This document shows positions 1 to 13,000 of a stretch of 64,000 nucleotides of DNA, one piece after another. The notes below the pieces were generated by a model, which saw only the letters and a list, made by a program, of their open reading frames with translations, was not told the DNA's origin and did not search any database. The position numbers and the translations under genes are program-made. The stretch lies in NCBI GenBank assembly GCA_963930775.1, contig OZ005691.1, positions 9,855,000-9,918,999 of the forward strand. Reading direction: 5' to 3'. Numbering within the stretch: the stretch's first letter is position 1; each line of letters begins with the position of its first letter. The DNA comes from Cliona cf. orientalis (lineage: Eukaryota; Porifera; Demospongiae; Clionaida; Clionaidae).

Positions 1-141
1 CTGCATGCATGCATTGTACTTAACTTGTATTTGTGGTAGCTAAGACTGTCATTGTGGTGTACAGATAAAACAGGATGTTGGTAATTAATTTCCTATGAAT
101 AAGCCATCTCCTCTCGCAAGGAGTTGGGGGGGGGGGGGGGG
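1..141. other. Unassigned edge sequence with a G run
   Basis: No coding signal is visible. A homopolymer run of G lies at about 126-141, directly against the left end of the foldback element that follows. Confidence 0.5.
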
Positions 142-1102
142 TACGGTGGCCCTGAGGTGTCCTAAGCCACTCCAACTAAGTGGACCTCATAAGTCATTCA
201 GACCTAAGAAGTGCCCATGCTAAGACATGATGCTAAGCGATTCACACCCTCTGCTAAGCGATTCGATCCTAAGAAGTACCAGTGTTCTCTGCTCCACGAT
301 TATGCTAAGCGATTAATAAGTTGCTCTAACGTGCGGTGCTCTATGCTAAGAAGTACCTATACTAAGCGATTGATTTCTAAGAAGTAGCTATGCTAAGAAA
401 TACCCGCTAAGCGATTGAGCCTAGTAATGCTCTGCGCACATGCCCACGCCAGCATGCGCATGCGCATTTGCACACCCAACGTTACATGAACCTTGAACCT
501 GCCTGCGCAGGTATCAAAACCACAATATCACTGTAATTTTTTAGCTAAAAACAGCTACACACCCCAGCATTGTCTTCATCGTCTACCACATTCGTGAGTG
601 CCTGTATTTCCTTGGCCTTGTGGTCAACTATCCATTGTAAGATGAGCTCATCAGGTAAATTCTTTATGTCCCTATAGCTAGATAGCTATATCTAAATTAA
701 GCTTACAAGCATACGTTTTTTCGAATAATTCGTCTACTTTACTCCGTGCCAGTCCATCTCACACTCTTTCAGGGGCAGGATGCCGACAAAGAATAGATCA
801 AAGTTCAAACCACGCCGGCTCATTTGCAATTGATTGCGCATGCGCAGGTTATAGCGGCTACTTCTTGGCACTGCTATATACTTCTTAGAAATCAATCGCT
901 TAGCTGAGGTGCTTCTTAGCATAGAGCACCACACGTAAGAGCAACTTATTAATCGCTTAGCATAATTGTGGAGCAGAGAACACTGGTACTTCTTAAGATA
1001 GAATCGCTTAGCAGATGTGAATCGCTTAGCATCATGTCTTAGCATGTGCACTTCTTAGGTCTGAATGACTTAAGAGGTCTAGGATACCTCAGGGCCACGG
1101 TA
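142..1102. mobile_element. Foldback element with ~280-bp arms made of short degenerate repeats
   Basis: The left arm (about 142-420) is inverted at about 840-1102. Outer ends read TACGGTGGCCCTGAGG on the left and, as reverse complement, TACCGTGGCCCTGAGG on the right. Both arms carry many copies of CTAAGCGATT and CTAAGAAGTA in the same order, so the arms are repetitive internally as well as inverted to each other. The centre (about 420-840) is unique and contains no transposase-like ORF. Ends starting with TA suggest a TA target site. No family is recognised. The 105-aa minus-strand ORF at 734-1051 translates these repeats and is not a gene. Confidence 0.75.
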
Positions 1103-1738
1103 ACATGCACTTGTAGTAGGTTATGTATTAGGTACTTGAATTCTGTTAGGAGTTATTATCACTTGTTAGGTAACTTATGGTTTCTTTTGTTGTATGAGTG
1201 GTTCTTTGTGCATGATTATGTAATGTTGTATACCGTAGTGTCCCGGGTAAGCACCCATGGGCGCTTAAACATAACTCGCGAATTTGGCCCGCATGGGTGC
1301 TTACCCGGGATATAACTTCCATAATATTATGTTTGTATGGAGGCTGCTACATTGATCCCTTGAATGTGGTACGTGGGCGCTTACCTGGGAGTGGGCGCTT
1401 GCCCGGGACACTACGGTAATAGTGTATGTACTTCTGTGACTACTTGATTTCTTTGTGCTTACTAGTGTTTATGTACATAGTGACCTTGTACCAGATGTTC
1501 TAGCCTTATGCTTTGTGCTAGGTGAACTTCTTTGTATGCGTGGGGCCCTGCGAGAGGCCTGAGGTCTTATTGGAGAGTTTATTGTTTCTTTGTATCTTAG
1601 CTTTGGTTTTGTTAGGATTTTCTATTTAAGCTGTGTGATTTTATTGTTCATTGGTCCCTTCTGACTTCAATAATAATCATTAATATCATCAGTGTTCTTC
1701 TGCGCCTTCGTAACTTTGACAATCCCCGACATCTTGGT
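1103..1738. other. Non-coding spacer holding a MITE
   Basis: Apart from the inverted-repeat element at 1231-1418, nothing recognisable is seen. The sequence is T-rich on the plus strand and has no ORF with codon-like composition. Confidence 0.5.
1231..1418. mobile_element. 188-bp MITE with TACCGTAGTG termini
   Basis: The left end TACCGTAGTGTCCCGGG is matched by the reverse complement of the right end at 1395-1418, differing by about one base over 20. A second inner inverted pair (around 1250 and 1295) repeats the CCCGGGTAAGCACCC sequence. There is no coding capacity. The TA at the outer edges fits insertion at a TA dinucleotide. Confidence 0.75.
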
Positions 1739-3215
1739 GGCTGGGAAGTTTAATTCATATTGCATATAAATAATTATAGTGGTGAAGATGCACACAAAGT
1801 TCAACAACTTTGAAAGGATTTTTGCAAACTCTTCATAGCTTGTATGCAAAAGAGCCCTTGCAATGCTATCTATAAGAGCAAGCACTGTGTGCTGAAGATA
1901 TTACTATATATCTATAAAGATTCATGAAGCTTAAATGTCCTCAGTGTATAAATGAGGTCATGCATGCTGATTCTATTCTGATTCAAAACCTCAATTACAT
2001 ATGTTATGCTATAAACTATCATAGTAGTAACTAGTAGACTGCATGGTACCAAAATTACACCCACTGCAGGTCGACATGCAGTGCTGTTCCATGCTTGGCA
2101 TGAGTTCAAAGTCGTGCAAATTCCTATAGCTAGCTTACATATGTTTATGTACGTAACTGATCACAACACACTGGCAGCAAGGCAGTTGGAAGGGAGTGTA
2201 TACTCATCCGTTGTCATGCACTACCTTATATAATCAGTGCATAACTGTCTAAGTAATTACAACTGAGCTGTGAGTATGTGCTTCATGGCTCTGTGTGCGT
2301 TGTCTGAAATATAACTGAACTCAGATGCAGAGACTCACTACTAATTATTATGCAGGTGGGTTGTACACAGAGTGAAAAGAACATTATATGGCTTAAGAGG
2401 CACATTTCTTAGCCAAGTCCTCTTTGTATGGCTATAGATGAGTAGCATAATAATTATAGACACTGCATGTTTGACATAATATGAAACAGTTCCTGAATCA
2501 CTACAGTAACTGCCTCAATGTCCAATACACAGTATCCTTTTGATGTGTCAAAAGTTCCTTGTTAACTACATTTTGTATGCATAAGTGAGCTAGGTCATAC
2601 TTCTATGCACATTGAAGCAATACAGTACCGGTACTTTAGAGTTTTATCCAATTAATGGCAGTGAGCAGTCTACAGCCTTACAGTACAGGTATTCTACTGT
2701 GGCATAATGCAGTCACAACCATTTGAATCACTACAAATGCCGCTATATAGTGCTTTAGTTACTTTGTGTATTGCAGAGTACAAAGTTCTTACAAGGATGT
2801 GACATGCTATTAACTGGGAAGTTTAATTCATATTGCATATAAATTATTGTGGTGAAGATGCACACAAAGTTCAACAACTTTGAAAGGATTTTTGCAAACT
2901 CTTCATAGCTCGTATGCAAAAGAGCCCTTGCTATCTATCAGAGCAAGCACTGTATGCTGAAGATATTACTATCTACAAGGATTCACGAAGCTTAAATATC
3001 CTCAGTGTATAAATGAGGTCATGCATGCTGATTCTATTATGATTCAAAACCTTAATTACATATGCTTTTTTTCTCTCTATGAAAGTTTCATTACATTCTA
3101 CAATGAAATGCGGGTACATGAAGTAGCCATAGGCTAATACAAAGCATGTAACCTCTCTATATAATACAGTTAGTTAACTTAGAATACAGCAACATCGTAT
3201 ATACAACAATTAACA

Positions 3216-4810
3216 TTAAGTAATGGCGTGTTTAAATGACATAATAGATGTGATGGTAACAGTGTCTGTTGTGAGGCGATTCCAACTGGATGATGTCCTT
3301 GGGAAGAATGAGTTCAAGAACTTTGAGGTGCGACACTGAAATGGATTCAGACCTAACAAGTTTCTGTGCCTGGTACCATACGGAAGGGGAGGTCTGTATT
3401 GGATTGGTGCTTCCTGAAAATCGATCAGCTTGTGGACAAGTTTATACATGTAGACCAGTCTAGCAGTTTCTCGTCTAGCCTGCAGAGAGGATAGCCTTGA
3501 GATTTCAAGTAGGTCCTCATAGGGTGATGACCACTGTTTACAGCAAACCTTTAAAGCAAACTTCTGCACACTCTCGAGCAGCTCGACATCCTCCCACACA
3601 CATGCACAGTACTCAAGATGTGGTCATACATAAGCAATGTAAAGAGCTAGAAGTGTGTGCTTGTCTGTCCATTTGTAGAATCTGCGATACAATAGACCAA
3701 CCAGTTTTCTTGCTTTGGCACAGATTGATGTTACATGGGGTGTCCAGGACATTTTACTGCTCAGCAGAACTCCAAGGTACTTGGTTTGCTGCCGTCTATA
3801 TTCAATGACAACGGAGGAGAGGTGGGTTGCCTTTTTTTGGAGAATAGCATACAACAACATTTGTCCACATTCAGAGCCAAGTAGTTGTCAGTCACCCAAG
3901 CAGCAATTGAAGATACATCCTCTTGCAGAGCAAGATAATCCAACGAGGATCGGATAATCCTATAAAGGCTGATGTGACCAGCAAAAAGTATAAGCTTGCT
4001 TAGAGGACTAATCTGACCAGTAATATTGTCAATGTATATTAAGAAAAGCAGGGGACCGAGCACTGACCCTTGTGGGACACCCGACAAGACTGGTAGAGCA
4101 GGAGATTGTTCTCCACCACCAACAACAAATTGCATACGTTTAAGGAGATAGCCATGTAACCACTGAACTATGTACGGATATACATCAGCATTGATGAGTT
4201 TAGTAATCAACTGCCTGTGAGATACACTATCAAAAGCTTTCTTCAGATCAAAGAAAACTGTACATGCAGAAGTAGTGGACCTTCCAGCCATAAAGCCACA
4301 TTGTCGGGAAGATATTGGATGGCATGAGTTGAAGTGGTCAAGGAGAAGTTTGTGCATATGTCTCTCCAGTATTTTGCTAATCAGTGACAGAATAGAAACT
4401 GGCCTGTAATTCGTGGCCAATGATTTATCAAAAGTTTTTGGTATTCTGGTAATCTTCCAATCGCTGGGAAGAGTTCCCTGTGAAATTGATTGATTGAATA
4501 ATTTTGTTAAACTGCTGACAATAGAATTAGCAGTACCCTTGAGCATTTTAGCAGACACTCCGTCCGGTCGCATCGATTTTGAGACATCCAGAGATGCTAT
4601 AAGAACAAATATTATTTCGTCTTCAGTGCAGAGAAGATTGGAGGGACAGCATTATGGATCAAGACGATCTGAAAGTTCATCAAGTGGCGGCTGTAAGGTG
4701 CTAAAGCAACTATGAAAGTAATTATTAAGAACAATTGCCTTATCACCATTCTGATCAACTAACTTGGGTCCTTCATGTAGTGTCGGAATGGAGCAGTCAG
4801 TCCTGTTAAT
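3216..4810 (-). pseudogene. Reverse transcriptase of a non-LTR retrotransposon (broken)
   Basis: The main open segment 3761-4573 contains the classic non-LTR reverse transcriptase motifs: NYRPVSILS, motif A as FFDLKKAFDSVSH, and SGVPQGSVLGPLLFLIYI. The catalytic motif C, normally FADD, reads FAGH, so the polymerase is inactive. Downstream pieces in other frames (3624-3860 and 3216-3599) carry the family's C-terminal features, KYLGVLLSSKMSW and a YGTRHR segment. The upstream linker continues to about 4810 with an in-frame stop. At least three frame changes or stops are present. The family resembles jockey/CR1-type elements; the exact clade cannot be set by eye. Confidence 0.85.
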
Positions 4811-4822
4811 GTACATCTCTTT

Positions 4823-5623
4823 TTGATACATTGTTTCTGTTATTTAAGTATGTGTAATCTTTCAGATTTTATGCTACTTGGCGATTTTAACATTGATTTC
4901 TTAAATACCCATTCAGCTCAGTTTTGTAAACTTTCAGATATTATGTCCAATCTTTTTTTAATTCAAACTGTAAGCGAGCCAACTCGTCCTTCAGTAAATG
5001 GCTCACCTGGCTCCTTGTTAGATCTTGTTTTTATATCACATCCTTTGGATTTAATTTCTTGCCAGACCATCCCCGCCCTGTCTAATTCAGACCAACTTGG
5101 TCTGTCAATAACAGTGTCTGTTGGAGGGCTTGTCAGATGAAATTAAAGCAAGCAACGAATAGTTTGGAAATACACTTGTGCAGACTTCGATCTTGGTTGT
5201 GAATTGTTAGACTCCATCGACTGGGACAGACTGTTGGACAATGATAACATTGACTCAAACTGGGAAGCCTGGGTAAACAAGTTCCTTGAGATCATGGAGA
5301 AGTGCATTCCTACTGTTACTGTCCGTACCAGCAGAAACCTTCCTTGGTTTACTAAGTCTATCAAGCAAGCCATCAGGAAAAGGAACTCGCTCTTTAGGGT
5401 ATACAAGAAGTCCCGGAGCCCCTTAGATCAGCAGAGATTCTGTACCGCCAGAAATAGAGTGACTGCAATGCTGCGACGGAGCAAGTCTGCCTTCTTTGCT
5501 GAGCTGGCCCATTCCTCTCAAAAGCAGTTCTGGAAGGCTCATTTTGCTATTGCTACAACTTATAGAAAGCATAATAAATTCAAGCTCATCAGGGCCTTTA
5601 CAGAGACAATTATTAATAAATGA
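4823..5623 (+). pseudogene. Endonuclease end and linker of the same retrotransposon, inverted
   Basis: 4823-5140 encodes the C-terminal half of an exonuclease-endonuclease-phosphatase domain. It shows LLGDFNIDF, a LLDLVFIS strand and an SDQ in place of the usual terminal SDH. A frame break near 5140 leads into the linker at 5160-5623, which includes a NLPWFTKSIK motif typical of the segment between endonuclease and reverse transcriptase. The N-terminal endonuclease half is missing. Orientation is opposite to the reverse transcriptase. Confidence 0.8.
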
Positions 5624-7000
5624 TAAACAGCAATTAGTAGTAACTAGTAGACTGCATGGTACCAAAACTACACCCACTGCAGGTTGACATGCAGTGCTGT
5701 TCCATGCTTGGTATGAGTTCAAAGTCGTGCAAATTCCTATATGTTTATGTACATAACTGATCACAACACACTGGCGGCAAGGCAGTTGGAAGGGAGTGTT
5801 TATAGCTACTCATCCATTGTCACTACCTTAGTCAGTGCATAACTGTCTAAGTAATTACAACTGAGCTGTGAGTATGTGCTTCATGGCTCTGTGTGCGTTG
5901 TGACTGTCTGAAATAGAACTGAACTCAGATGCAGAGACTCACTATTAATTATTATACAGGTGGGTTGTACACAATGTGAAATGAGCATTATATGGCTTAA
6001 GAGGCACATTTCTTAGCCGAGTCCTCTTTGTATGGCTATAGATGAGTAGCATAATAATTATAGACACTGCATGTTTGACATAATATGAAACAGTTCCTGA
6101 ATCACTACAGTAACTGCCTCAATGTCCAATACATACACAGTATCCTTTTGATGTGTCAAAAGTTCCTTGTTAACTACATTTTGTATGCATAAGTGAGCTA
6201 GGTCATACTTCTATGCACATTGAAGCAATACAGTACCGGTACTTAAAGTTTTATCCAATGGCAGTGAACAGTCTACAGCCTTACAGTACAGGTATTCTAC
6301 TGTGGCATAATGCAGTCACAACCATTTGAATCACTATATACAAATGCCGCTATATAGTGCTTTAGTTACTCTGTGTATTGTAGAGTACAAAGTTATTACA
6401 AGGATGTGACATGCTATTAACTGGGAAGTTTAATTCATATTGCATATAAAATTAATTATAGTCGTGAAGATGCACACAAAGTTCAACAACTTTGAAAGGA
6501 TTTTTGCAAATTCTTCATAGCTTGTATGCAAAAGAGCCCTTGCTATCTATAAGAGCAAGCACTGTGTGCTGAAGATATTACTGTCTACAAGGATTCATGA
6601 AGCTTAAATGTCCTCAGTGTATAAATGAAGTCATGCATGCTGATTCTATTATGATTCAAAACCTTAATTACATACGTTATTGTATGGCTATAGATGAGTA
6701 TAGCATAATAATTATAGACACTGCATGTTTGACATAATATGAAACAGTTCCTGAATCACTACAGTAACTGCCTCAATGTCCAATACACAGTATCCTTTTG
6801 ATGTGTCAAAAGTTCCTTGTTAACAACATTTTGTATGCATAAGTGAGGTCATACTTCTATGCACGTTGAAGCAATACAGTACCGGCACTTTAAAGTTTTA
6901 TCCAATGCCATGGCAGTGCATGAGCAGTCTACAGCATTAGAGTACAGGTATTCTACTGTGGCATAATGCAGTCACAACAACCATTTGAATCACTACTTTT

Positions 7001-7510
7001 TAAGCTGCTACTTAAGCAGGTAACAGCTCACACAGTTTGCTGGCCTGAAACATCATAATTAATTCATGGTGAGTTAGTCTTATGTGCATGATATGAAGTC
7101 AATTAAGTGCCAAGATCTAATATTCAATCAACTACATGACATTGCTGAAGGTGTAGTATAATGAGCAGCTGATCATCCGACTATACTGGTGCCATACTAT
7201 ATGACAATAATTTCACATGGATGAAGAACAGCATGCCAGTAAGTATCCATATTATCATAGAGTCGGTAGACTCTATAAGTAGGGATGGCACGGATACTCC
7301 ATATATATAATACATTACAAACATCCACTATAGTACATCCCTACGCTTGCTTTTTGAGTAGCCGTACACACATGTATTATACATGGGGCAAATGCATGCA
7401 GGAATGGAAAATCAATACATGGATCAATATTAAAATATAGCGACACTTTACAACTGAATCAGGAGTGCATATATGATGTTAATAATCGAGAAAAGCAAGC
7501 GTATGGATGT
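7001..7510. other. Non-coding stretch, nothing recognised
   Basis: AT-rich sequence without convincing ORFs or repeats matching other parts of the window. Confidence 0.5.
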
Positions 7511-7696
7511 TTGTTGGTAGTTGCTTAGCAACCAAAGTTTTTATAGGCAATTTGCCGGCTATAGGAAGGGGTTGGATCATCATGAAGTAGGCCAATGATG
7601 AATAGAGGTCAACTACCAACAAAATAGTTATCTGCCAGTAATTGGGGTGCATTCGACCATGCATCTCATGCACCCCAATTACTGGCAGATAACTAT
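7511..7696. repeat. Dispersed hairpin repeat, copy A
   Basis: About 185 bases, also present at 53576-53765 with roughly 85-90% identity by eye. It begins with TTGTTGGTAGTTGC and contains a matching inverted CAACTACCAACAA about 100 bases on. It ends in a long near-perfect hairpin whose arms are ATAGTTATCTGCCAGTAATT and its complement. No coding capacity is seen. It is likely a non-autonomous mobile element. Confidence 0.7.
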
Positions 7697-8279
7697 TATA
7701 TACAGTGGATGTGATACGTTATCTCTACAAACCTTGTTTGTGTACTTTTTGGCACTGCCATCCCTACTTTATCCTTCAATTTTATTCAATTGTTTTTTAT
7801 ATTATTATAAGTGTCCATATATTATATGTATCTGCAATATTCCAATAAGTAGTATATATTAGCTGGGTGATCCATGGTTGACAAATTTTATAGCTTTGTC
7901 GCCAGGCCACTCCCAGCTTTTCAACATACATGAGAAATTTTATGCTTGGCTGAATAACTATAGTTGAGCTGCAGCTCAAATCAGCCTTCTGAAACAAGTA
8001 TTATTCATTCATGGACCAGTTCTCTTGTGTTGACTTATACTATCTTAAGGTTCTTGAGAGAATTACACTGGTGCACCCTGTAGAATTTATAGTCAAGTTT
8101 TACGTTAAAATTTTTACGTATGAGGTTACCATGAGTTCTTCTCTTTGATCGTTATCAGGTAGTAGCTAGTTAAAGATAAAGTAAGTGCCACTCATGCAAC
8201 AGCTCCATACTAAACTATATTAGCACAGCATTCATTCATGATCGATGTTGTTATGATAAAGTATCTCTAATTAACGCAG
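7697..8279. other. Upstream region of the Death/Ig/ZU5 gene; first exon not found
   Basis: The first recognised exon of the gene at 8280 starts in phase 1, so at least one upstream exon with the start codon must exist. I looked for an ATG exon ending in a phase-1 donor and found none that is convincing. It may lie here, further upstream among the repeats, or be lost. Confidence 0.4.
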
Positions 8280-10078
8280 ATCCTGCTGATTTCAGTGCTT
8301 TGACTGAAGAAAATGTTCTTAAGGTCATCAGAAGCATTGATGACATCAGCAAAAAGTGGGAGGATCTGAGCTACAAACTTTTAGGCCATAGTAATGCGAC
8401 ATGGAAGAGTGAGGAAGATGCTGTGAGGGAGTGGTTCCATGATGATCGTCACACACCATCATGGAGGAAGCTCACCTTTGCTCTAGACAAACTAGGCGAG
8501 ATCAAAGTTGCTGACACATCACAAAAATATTGTGAAGTTCCAAATGGTACACATCATAGCTAAGTAGCTATATAATATAATGTACACAACATGCATGTGT
8601 TATTGTACAGATCCCACTATGACTACTGAGAATGTGCTAGCAGTGCTTTCCGTATCAGATCCAAAGTTAATAAGGACATTCTGGACTGCTTATGGCCAGA
8701 ATCTGCTGAGTGAAGTACCATCTAGGGTAGCTTCAATTGAGGAGCACTTCACAGAGGATGAAGACAGAAATAAAGCCCTACTGAATTACTATGTCAATTG
8801 TCACCCTGAACCAATGTGGTACTATATAGCATGCTGCCTTTATTCACTGGGAGAGACAGCTGCTCTGAAGAAAGTGTATGAGTTCGAGCTGTTTCAAACA
8901 GAAGGTACATAGAACTACAATTTTCAGCACAATTACTGCAGTAGCTATAGGACTCGGCTTTCTGCTATGAAATATATAGTTGTATACACTTTAATACTAG
9001 ATTCAGCCAGCAATGCATAATGCATTTCTCTACGCTCTTCCTTATATAGATTCATTACTCACAACTGAGAATGTCTCTGCTATCTTGATGCACTGGATAC
9101 CTCGTCCAGACTTTGGAAAATATATTCGTACAAAGGAGAGACATTCCAACATCACCTATGGATATACCTACACCTACCTGCCATTGATTCCTCCAGCTAT
9201 ACTCAAGACTGTTAATGAAGAGACACGTGAAGAAGAAGATCACTATTTTAAGTACACTGAATACTATGTGAAGCACCACCCAGATGCATCATGGTATGAT
9301 TTGGCTACAAGAATGTATGAAGCTGATGCTGAACCAGCATCTCTAAAACAGTTGACTCCATTTCTTCCAAATGGTATAATTATCTCATCCACATGTGTAG
9401 AATAGAAGATTTTATTTATTTCTGCATGCAGACCATTCCCTGACCACTAAGAATATAAGCGAAATATTGGAAGACTTTGATAACTGGAAGCAAGTGTTTG
9501 CCTTTTGTGGTGTAACCTGGTCCAACATTGATAGAACAGAGCAAGGAGATGCTCTCATCGAGCACTATGTCACCGTGTTTCCACTCAGATCATGGATGAA
9601 TCTGAGTTATGGCCTCAAGAGTAGAGGTCACTATAAACTGGTGGAGAATGTGAAAATCAAATATTTACAAGGTCACTGATTTTACCTTTCAGCAGTTTAC
9701 GTTGTTTGTAGTCATATAAGGAATAGCTACTAAGAATGAGTGCATGGATCCAAATGATATTCTCATGCACACTTCATTCATACCCTACAGATGATACCAT
9801 GGATGTTCTTCCAGTTATTGCTGATCAGCCAACATCCCAAAGTGCATCCTATGGAGAAGAGGTGACTCTCTGTGTGTCTGCTACTGGAACAGGCTCTCTC
9901 TCCTACTATTGGATTAAGGATGGAGATGCTTACTTTGGAGAAAAGCTCTCACACTGCACAGGAAGTAACACTTCTTCCCTCCACATCAGTGCTTTTTCAC
10001 CAAGCCATGAAGGGAGATACAAGTGTGTGGTCAGCAACAAGGCTGGATCTGTTGAGTCAAATACCGTGACATTGAGTG
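8280..10078 (+). other. Module block 1: four Death-like exons and one Ig exon
   Basis: Five exons of 267, 294, 324, 240 and 288 bases, all multiples of three and all phase 1-1. Exons 1-4 each start near a (T/A)TEEN or TTEN motif and end with a pattern such as SWRKLTFALDKLGE, which fits the last helices of a Death-fold domain. Exon 5 is an Ig domain: VTLCVSATG, YYWIKDG and EGRYKCVVSNKAG give the two cysteines and the tryptophan. The Death-like call rests on helix pattern and the final-helix motif only; sequence is divergent. Confidence 0.7.
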
Positions 10079-13000
10079 GTGAGTATTCTAGTGCTATAGC
10101 AAACACATTAATTAACTTAATATGGTATCATGGCTAGATTAAAGTTGCTTATGTTAACGCATGCACTGCTGCTGAATACAAATAAACACCCACTCAGTCA
10201 AGTCATGTTCCTTAACTCAAGCACCTAACTACGCGACAAATAAAGATCAAACAAGCTAGTATGTGATCCCTCCCCACATACATTAAACTAGAATTAAGCC
10301 TTCACGGGACGGGCAAGATGCAAGAGTGAGCTATGTGCACACACCACTGATTCACAATTTAATATGTGTATCAAGTTGCTGGGTTGCAAATGCAGCCAGG
10401 ATTGACAAACTTGATACTTGGCCTGAGTTTACTCAAATAAGCCTACTGCATTGGATGGATAAGTATAAGCAGTTCATTCATGCACGCCATACAAATTCTC
10501 AGTTGTGGGCTGATACTGAGGTTCTTGAGATACTTTACTTGTGTATAAACTTTAAATTATATTCAAGGTTTATATATATCTTGTAGAATTACGTAATTGA
10601 GATCTGAGGTATGATGAGCATGAATTGTTAGCTTTAAATATGCGTTAGAAAATGGAAGGATGAATATATCACACATTGAGCTGTTGTATGAGTAGCACTT
10701 TCCTCATCTTTGGCTATGCATACTACCTGATAAGATCAAACAGGCTCCTGCAGACTAAACCAAGCACATGCAATATTATTATTCACAATGCTGTTGTAAT
10801 GATTTATCTCCAATGCAGCTTCTGCTGATTTAAGTGCTTTGACTGAAGAAAATGTTCTCAAGGTCATCAGAAGCATTGATGACATCAGTAAAAAGTGGAA
10901 GGATCTGAGCCATAAACTACTAGGCTATAGTAAAAGTGGATGGAAGAGTGAGGAAGACATTGTGTGGGAGTGGTTCCATGAAGATTATCACACACCATCA
11001 TGGAGGAAGCTCATATATACCTTAGATAAACTAGGAGAGACTAAAGTTGCCAATGAATTGATTCAGAAAAATCTGTCAGAGCCTGTGGATGGTGAGTGTA
11101 ATTATTTTTTGCTGCAATGCCAACAATTCCAGGCTTGATGTCAAGATCTACTAGCTACTCCTTTATTAATATGACATTTCTTTTCAGAGGCTACAATGAC
11201 AGTTGCAAATGTGAAAGCAGTGCTTTCTCTAATGAATCCCGACATCAAAACCTGGTTTCTTGATGATGTACCTATGCGAGCGGCTGCTATTGAAAGTGAA
11301 TTTCCTGAAATAGATGCTCAAAATCATGCTCTTGCCAGCTACTATGTTGACTGTTACTCAGAGCTTTCATGGGAATACTTTGCTCGTTCTCTCTACATCT
11401 TTGGAGACACAGCTGCACTTGAAAAGCTGTATTCATTATGCCCACTTCAGAAAAAAGGTTGCAGCAATGCATGATTGATGTCGAAAAACATAAACCACAC
11501 ATGATTTTCTGTTTAATTTTGTAGATTCATCACTTACAACTGAGAATGTCTCTGCCAATATGGTGCACTGGGCACCTAAAGATTGGAAACGTACTTTCTC
11601 ACATGCGGAGATAAAGATTAGATACAGATACAACATGCCTTTTGTACCACCAATCCAAATCGAAGCCATTGAAAAGACCTACGAGTCTATCGAAGAGCTC
11701 TACTATGAATGTGCTGACTACTACGTAAAGTACCATCCAGATGCATCATGGCACAACTTAGCTACACATATGTATGAAACAGATGCTGATTTAGCTGCTT
11801 TGAGGCAACTAAGCCCTTTCTTGCCACCCAAAGGTTAGTACAGGTGCTAATTATGAGCTCAAGTCATGCGAGTTATAGTAACAATAATAAAAATTACTAT
11901 TACTCAGATGCATACAATCACAGCTCTTCATTAAGGCTTTGTAAATTAATTTTGAGAATAATAGGTAGCAAAAAGAAGTGAGAATAATTTGAGAATAATG
12001 GAAACCAATTCAAGTTTGGAATGACATCATAATATGTCGTGTGATGCAATATTGCATCACGGTTAAATTTAGAGTAGCTAGATCTATTACGTAATTACCT
12101 CATTGGGCCCTACCACATGCATTGTGGTTTTCATGTCAAGGCAAGCCTCTACTTATTTGAAAATAATAGGTAGTTTACTAAGGAATAATGGGGACAATTT
12201 TCGAGAATAATAATAGGCAAACTTTTGAGCATAATTTACAAAGGCCTAGCTACTCTTCATCACTTTAGATTCCTCAGTCACTGCCGAGAATCTTCATGAG
12301 ATAATAAAAGATTTAGATGAAATGGAATATCTAAAATTATTTGGTACGCACGGAGTTGAGTTTCAAGTCATCCACGATTATGATACTGAAAGCAGAGAAG
12401 CTAATATAGATGACTATGTGAAAAGATACCCGCTATTGTCGTGGAAGAATCTTATATCTGGTCTCAGAGAAATAGGTCATCCTGAACTGGCGGAGAAAGT
12501 GAGATTCAAGTATGTGCAGGGTAAGTGTGCTATTAATTTTGAAGTTTGAGTCTTTTTTTATCAAGTTAAATAGTCGTGTGTTACATGAAATATTAATTCT
12601 CTGATAGCTTAGACAGTGTCAAATTTCTTAGATTCTACAGAAGACGTAATCAATCCTCCGGTTATCACCAAACACCCTGAATATTTGGACAACATCCATG
12701 GAGATAGACCACTGACTCTTACTGTATCTGCCGCTGGACAAGGTACACTCTCTTATCACTGGATAAAAGATGGATTAGCCTTCTTTGATGAAAAGCTCCC
12801 CAGCTGTACTGGTGTGAACACCCCCACACTTGGCATTACCTCATTTGCAACAGAGCATGAAGGGGTATACAAATGTGTTGTGAGCAATGCAGCTGGTAGT
12901 GTGGAATCAACTTCTGTTGAGCTAACTATTGGTGAGTCATTAGTGTCCTCATGTATGATGTGCAGTTTATATTTTATATGCATTATGTGACGTGGTAGCA

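Larger units (their letters stand above)
3068..5632 (-). mobile_element. Dead non-LTR retrotransposon with inverted 5' part
   Basis: Reverse transcriptase is encoded on the minus strand (3216 to about 4810). The upstream parts of the same element, the endonuclease end and linker, lie beyond it on the plus strand (4823-5623). The two halves meet head to head near 4815. A short T run at 3066-3073 is the A-rich 3' end of the minus-strand element. This layout is what twin priming produces in LINE insertion. The element sits inside the second unit of the local tandem repeat, so it is younger than that array. Target-site duplications are not clear. Confidence 0.8.
1739..7000. repeat. Three-copy ~1.05-kb tandem repeat
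   Basis: Each unit starts with CTGGGAAGTTTAATTCATAT. Copy 1 is 1739-2815. Copy 2 starts at 2816 and runs to 6418 but is split by a retrotransposon at about 3068-5632. Copy 3 is 6419 to about 7000 and lacks about 370 bases in its middle. Landmarks shared by copies include the segment with GTAGTAACTAGTAGACTGC (2027, 5637) and the segment with TTTGACATAATATGAAACAG (2469, 6070, 6728). No coding signal is seen in the unit. Confidence 0.8.

Noticed and set aside
734-1051. 105-aa minus-strand ORF
   Set aside because: It translates the repeat arm of the foldback element; no domain and no codon bias.
180-1060. Regularly spaced CTAAGCGATT repeats as a possible CRISPR array
   Set aside because: Spacing is irregular, the repeats are short and degenerate, they are arranged as two inverted arms, and the host is eukaryotic.
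8011-8060. Candidate first exon beginning ATGGACCAG
   Set aside because: The only nearby donor is phase 0, whereas the next exon needs phase 1; no signal or domain supports it.
8300-8563. ATG-like start of the first Death-like exon at 8300
   Set aside because: The reading frame is open upstream to a good acceptor at 8279 and the same exon type is internal elsewhere (10819, 25225, 28615).
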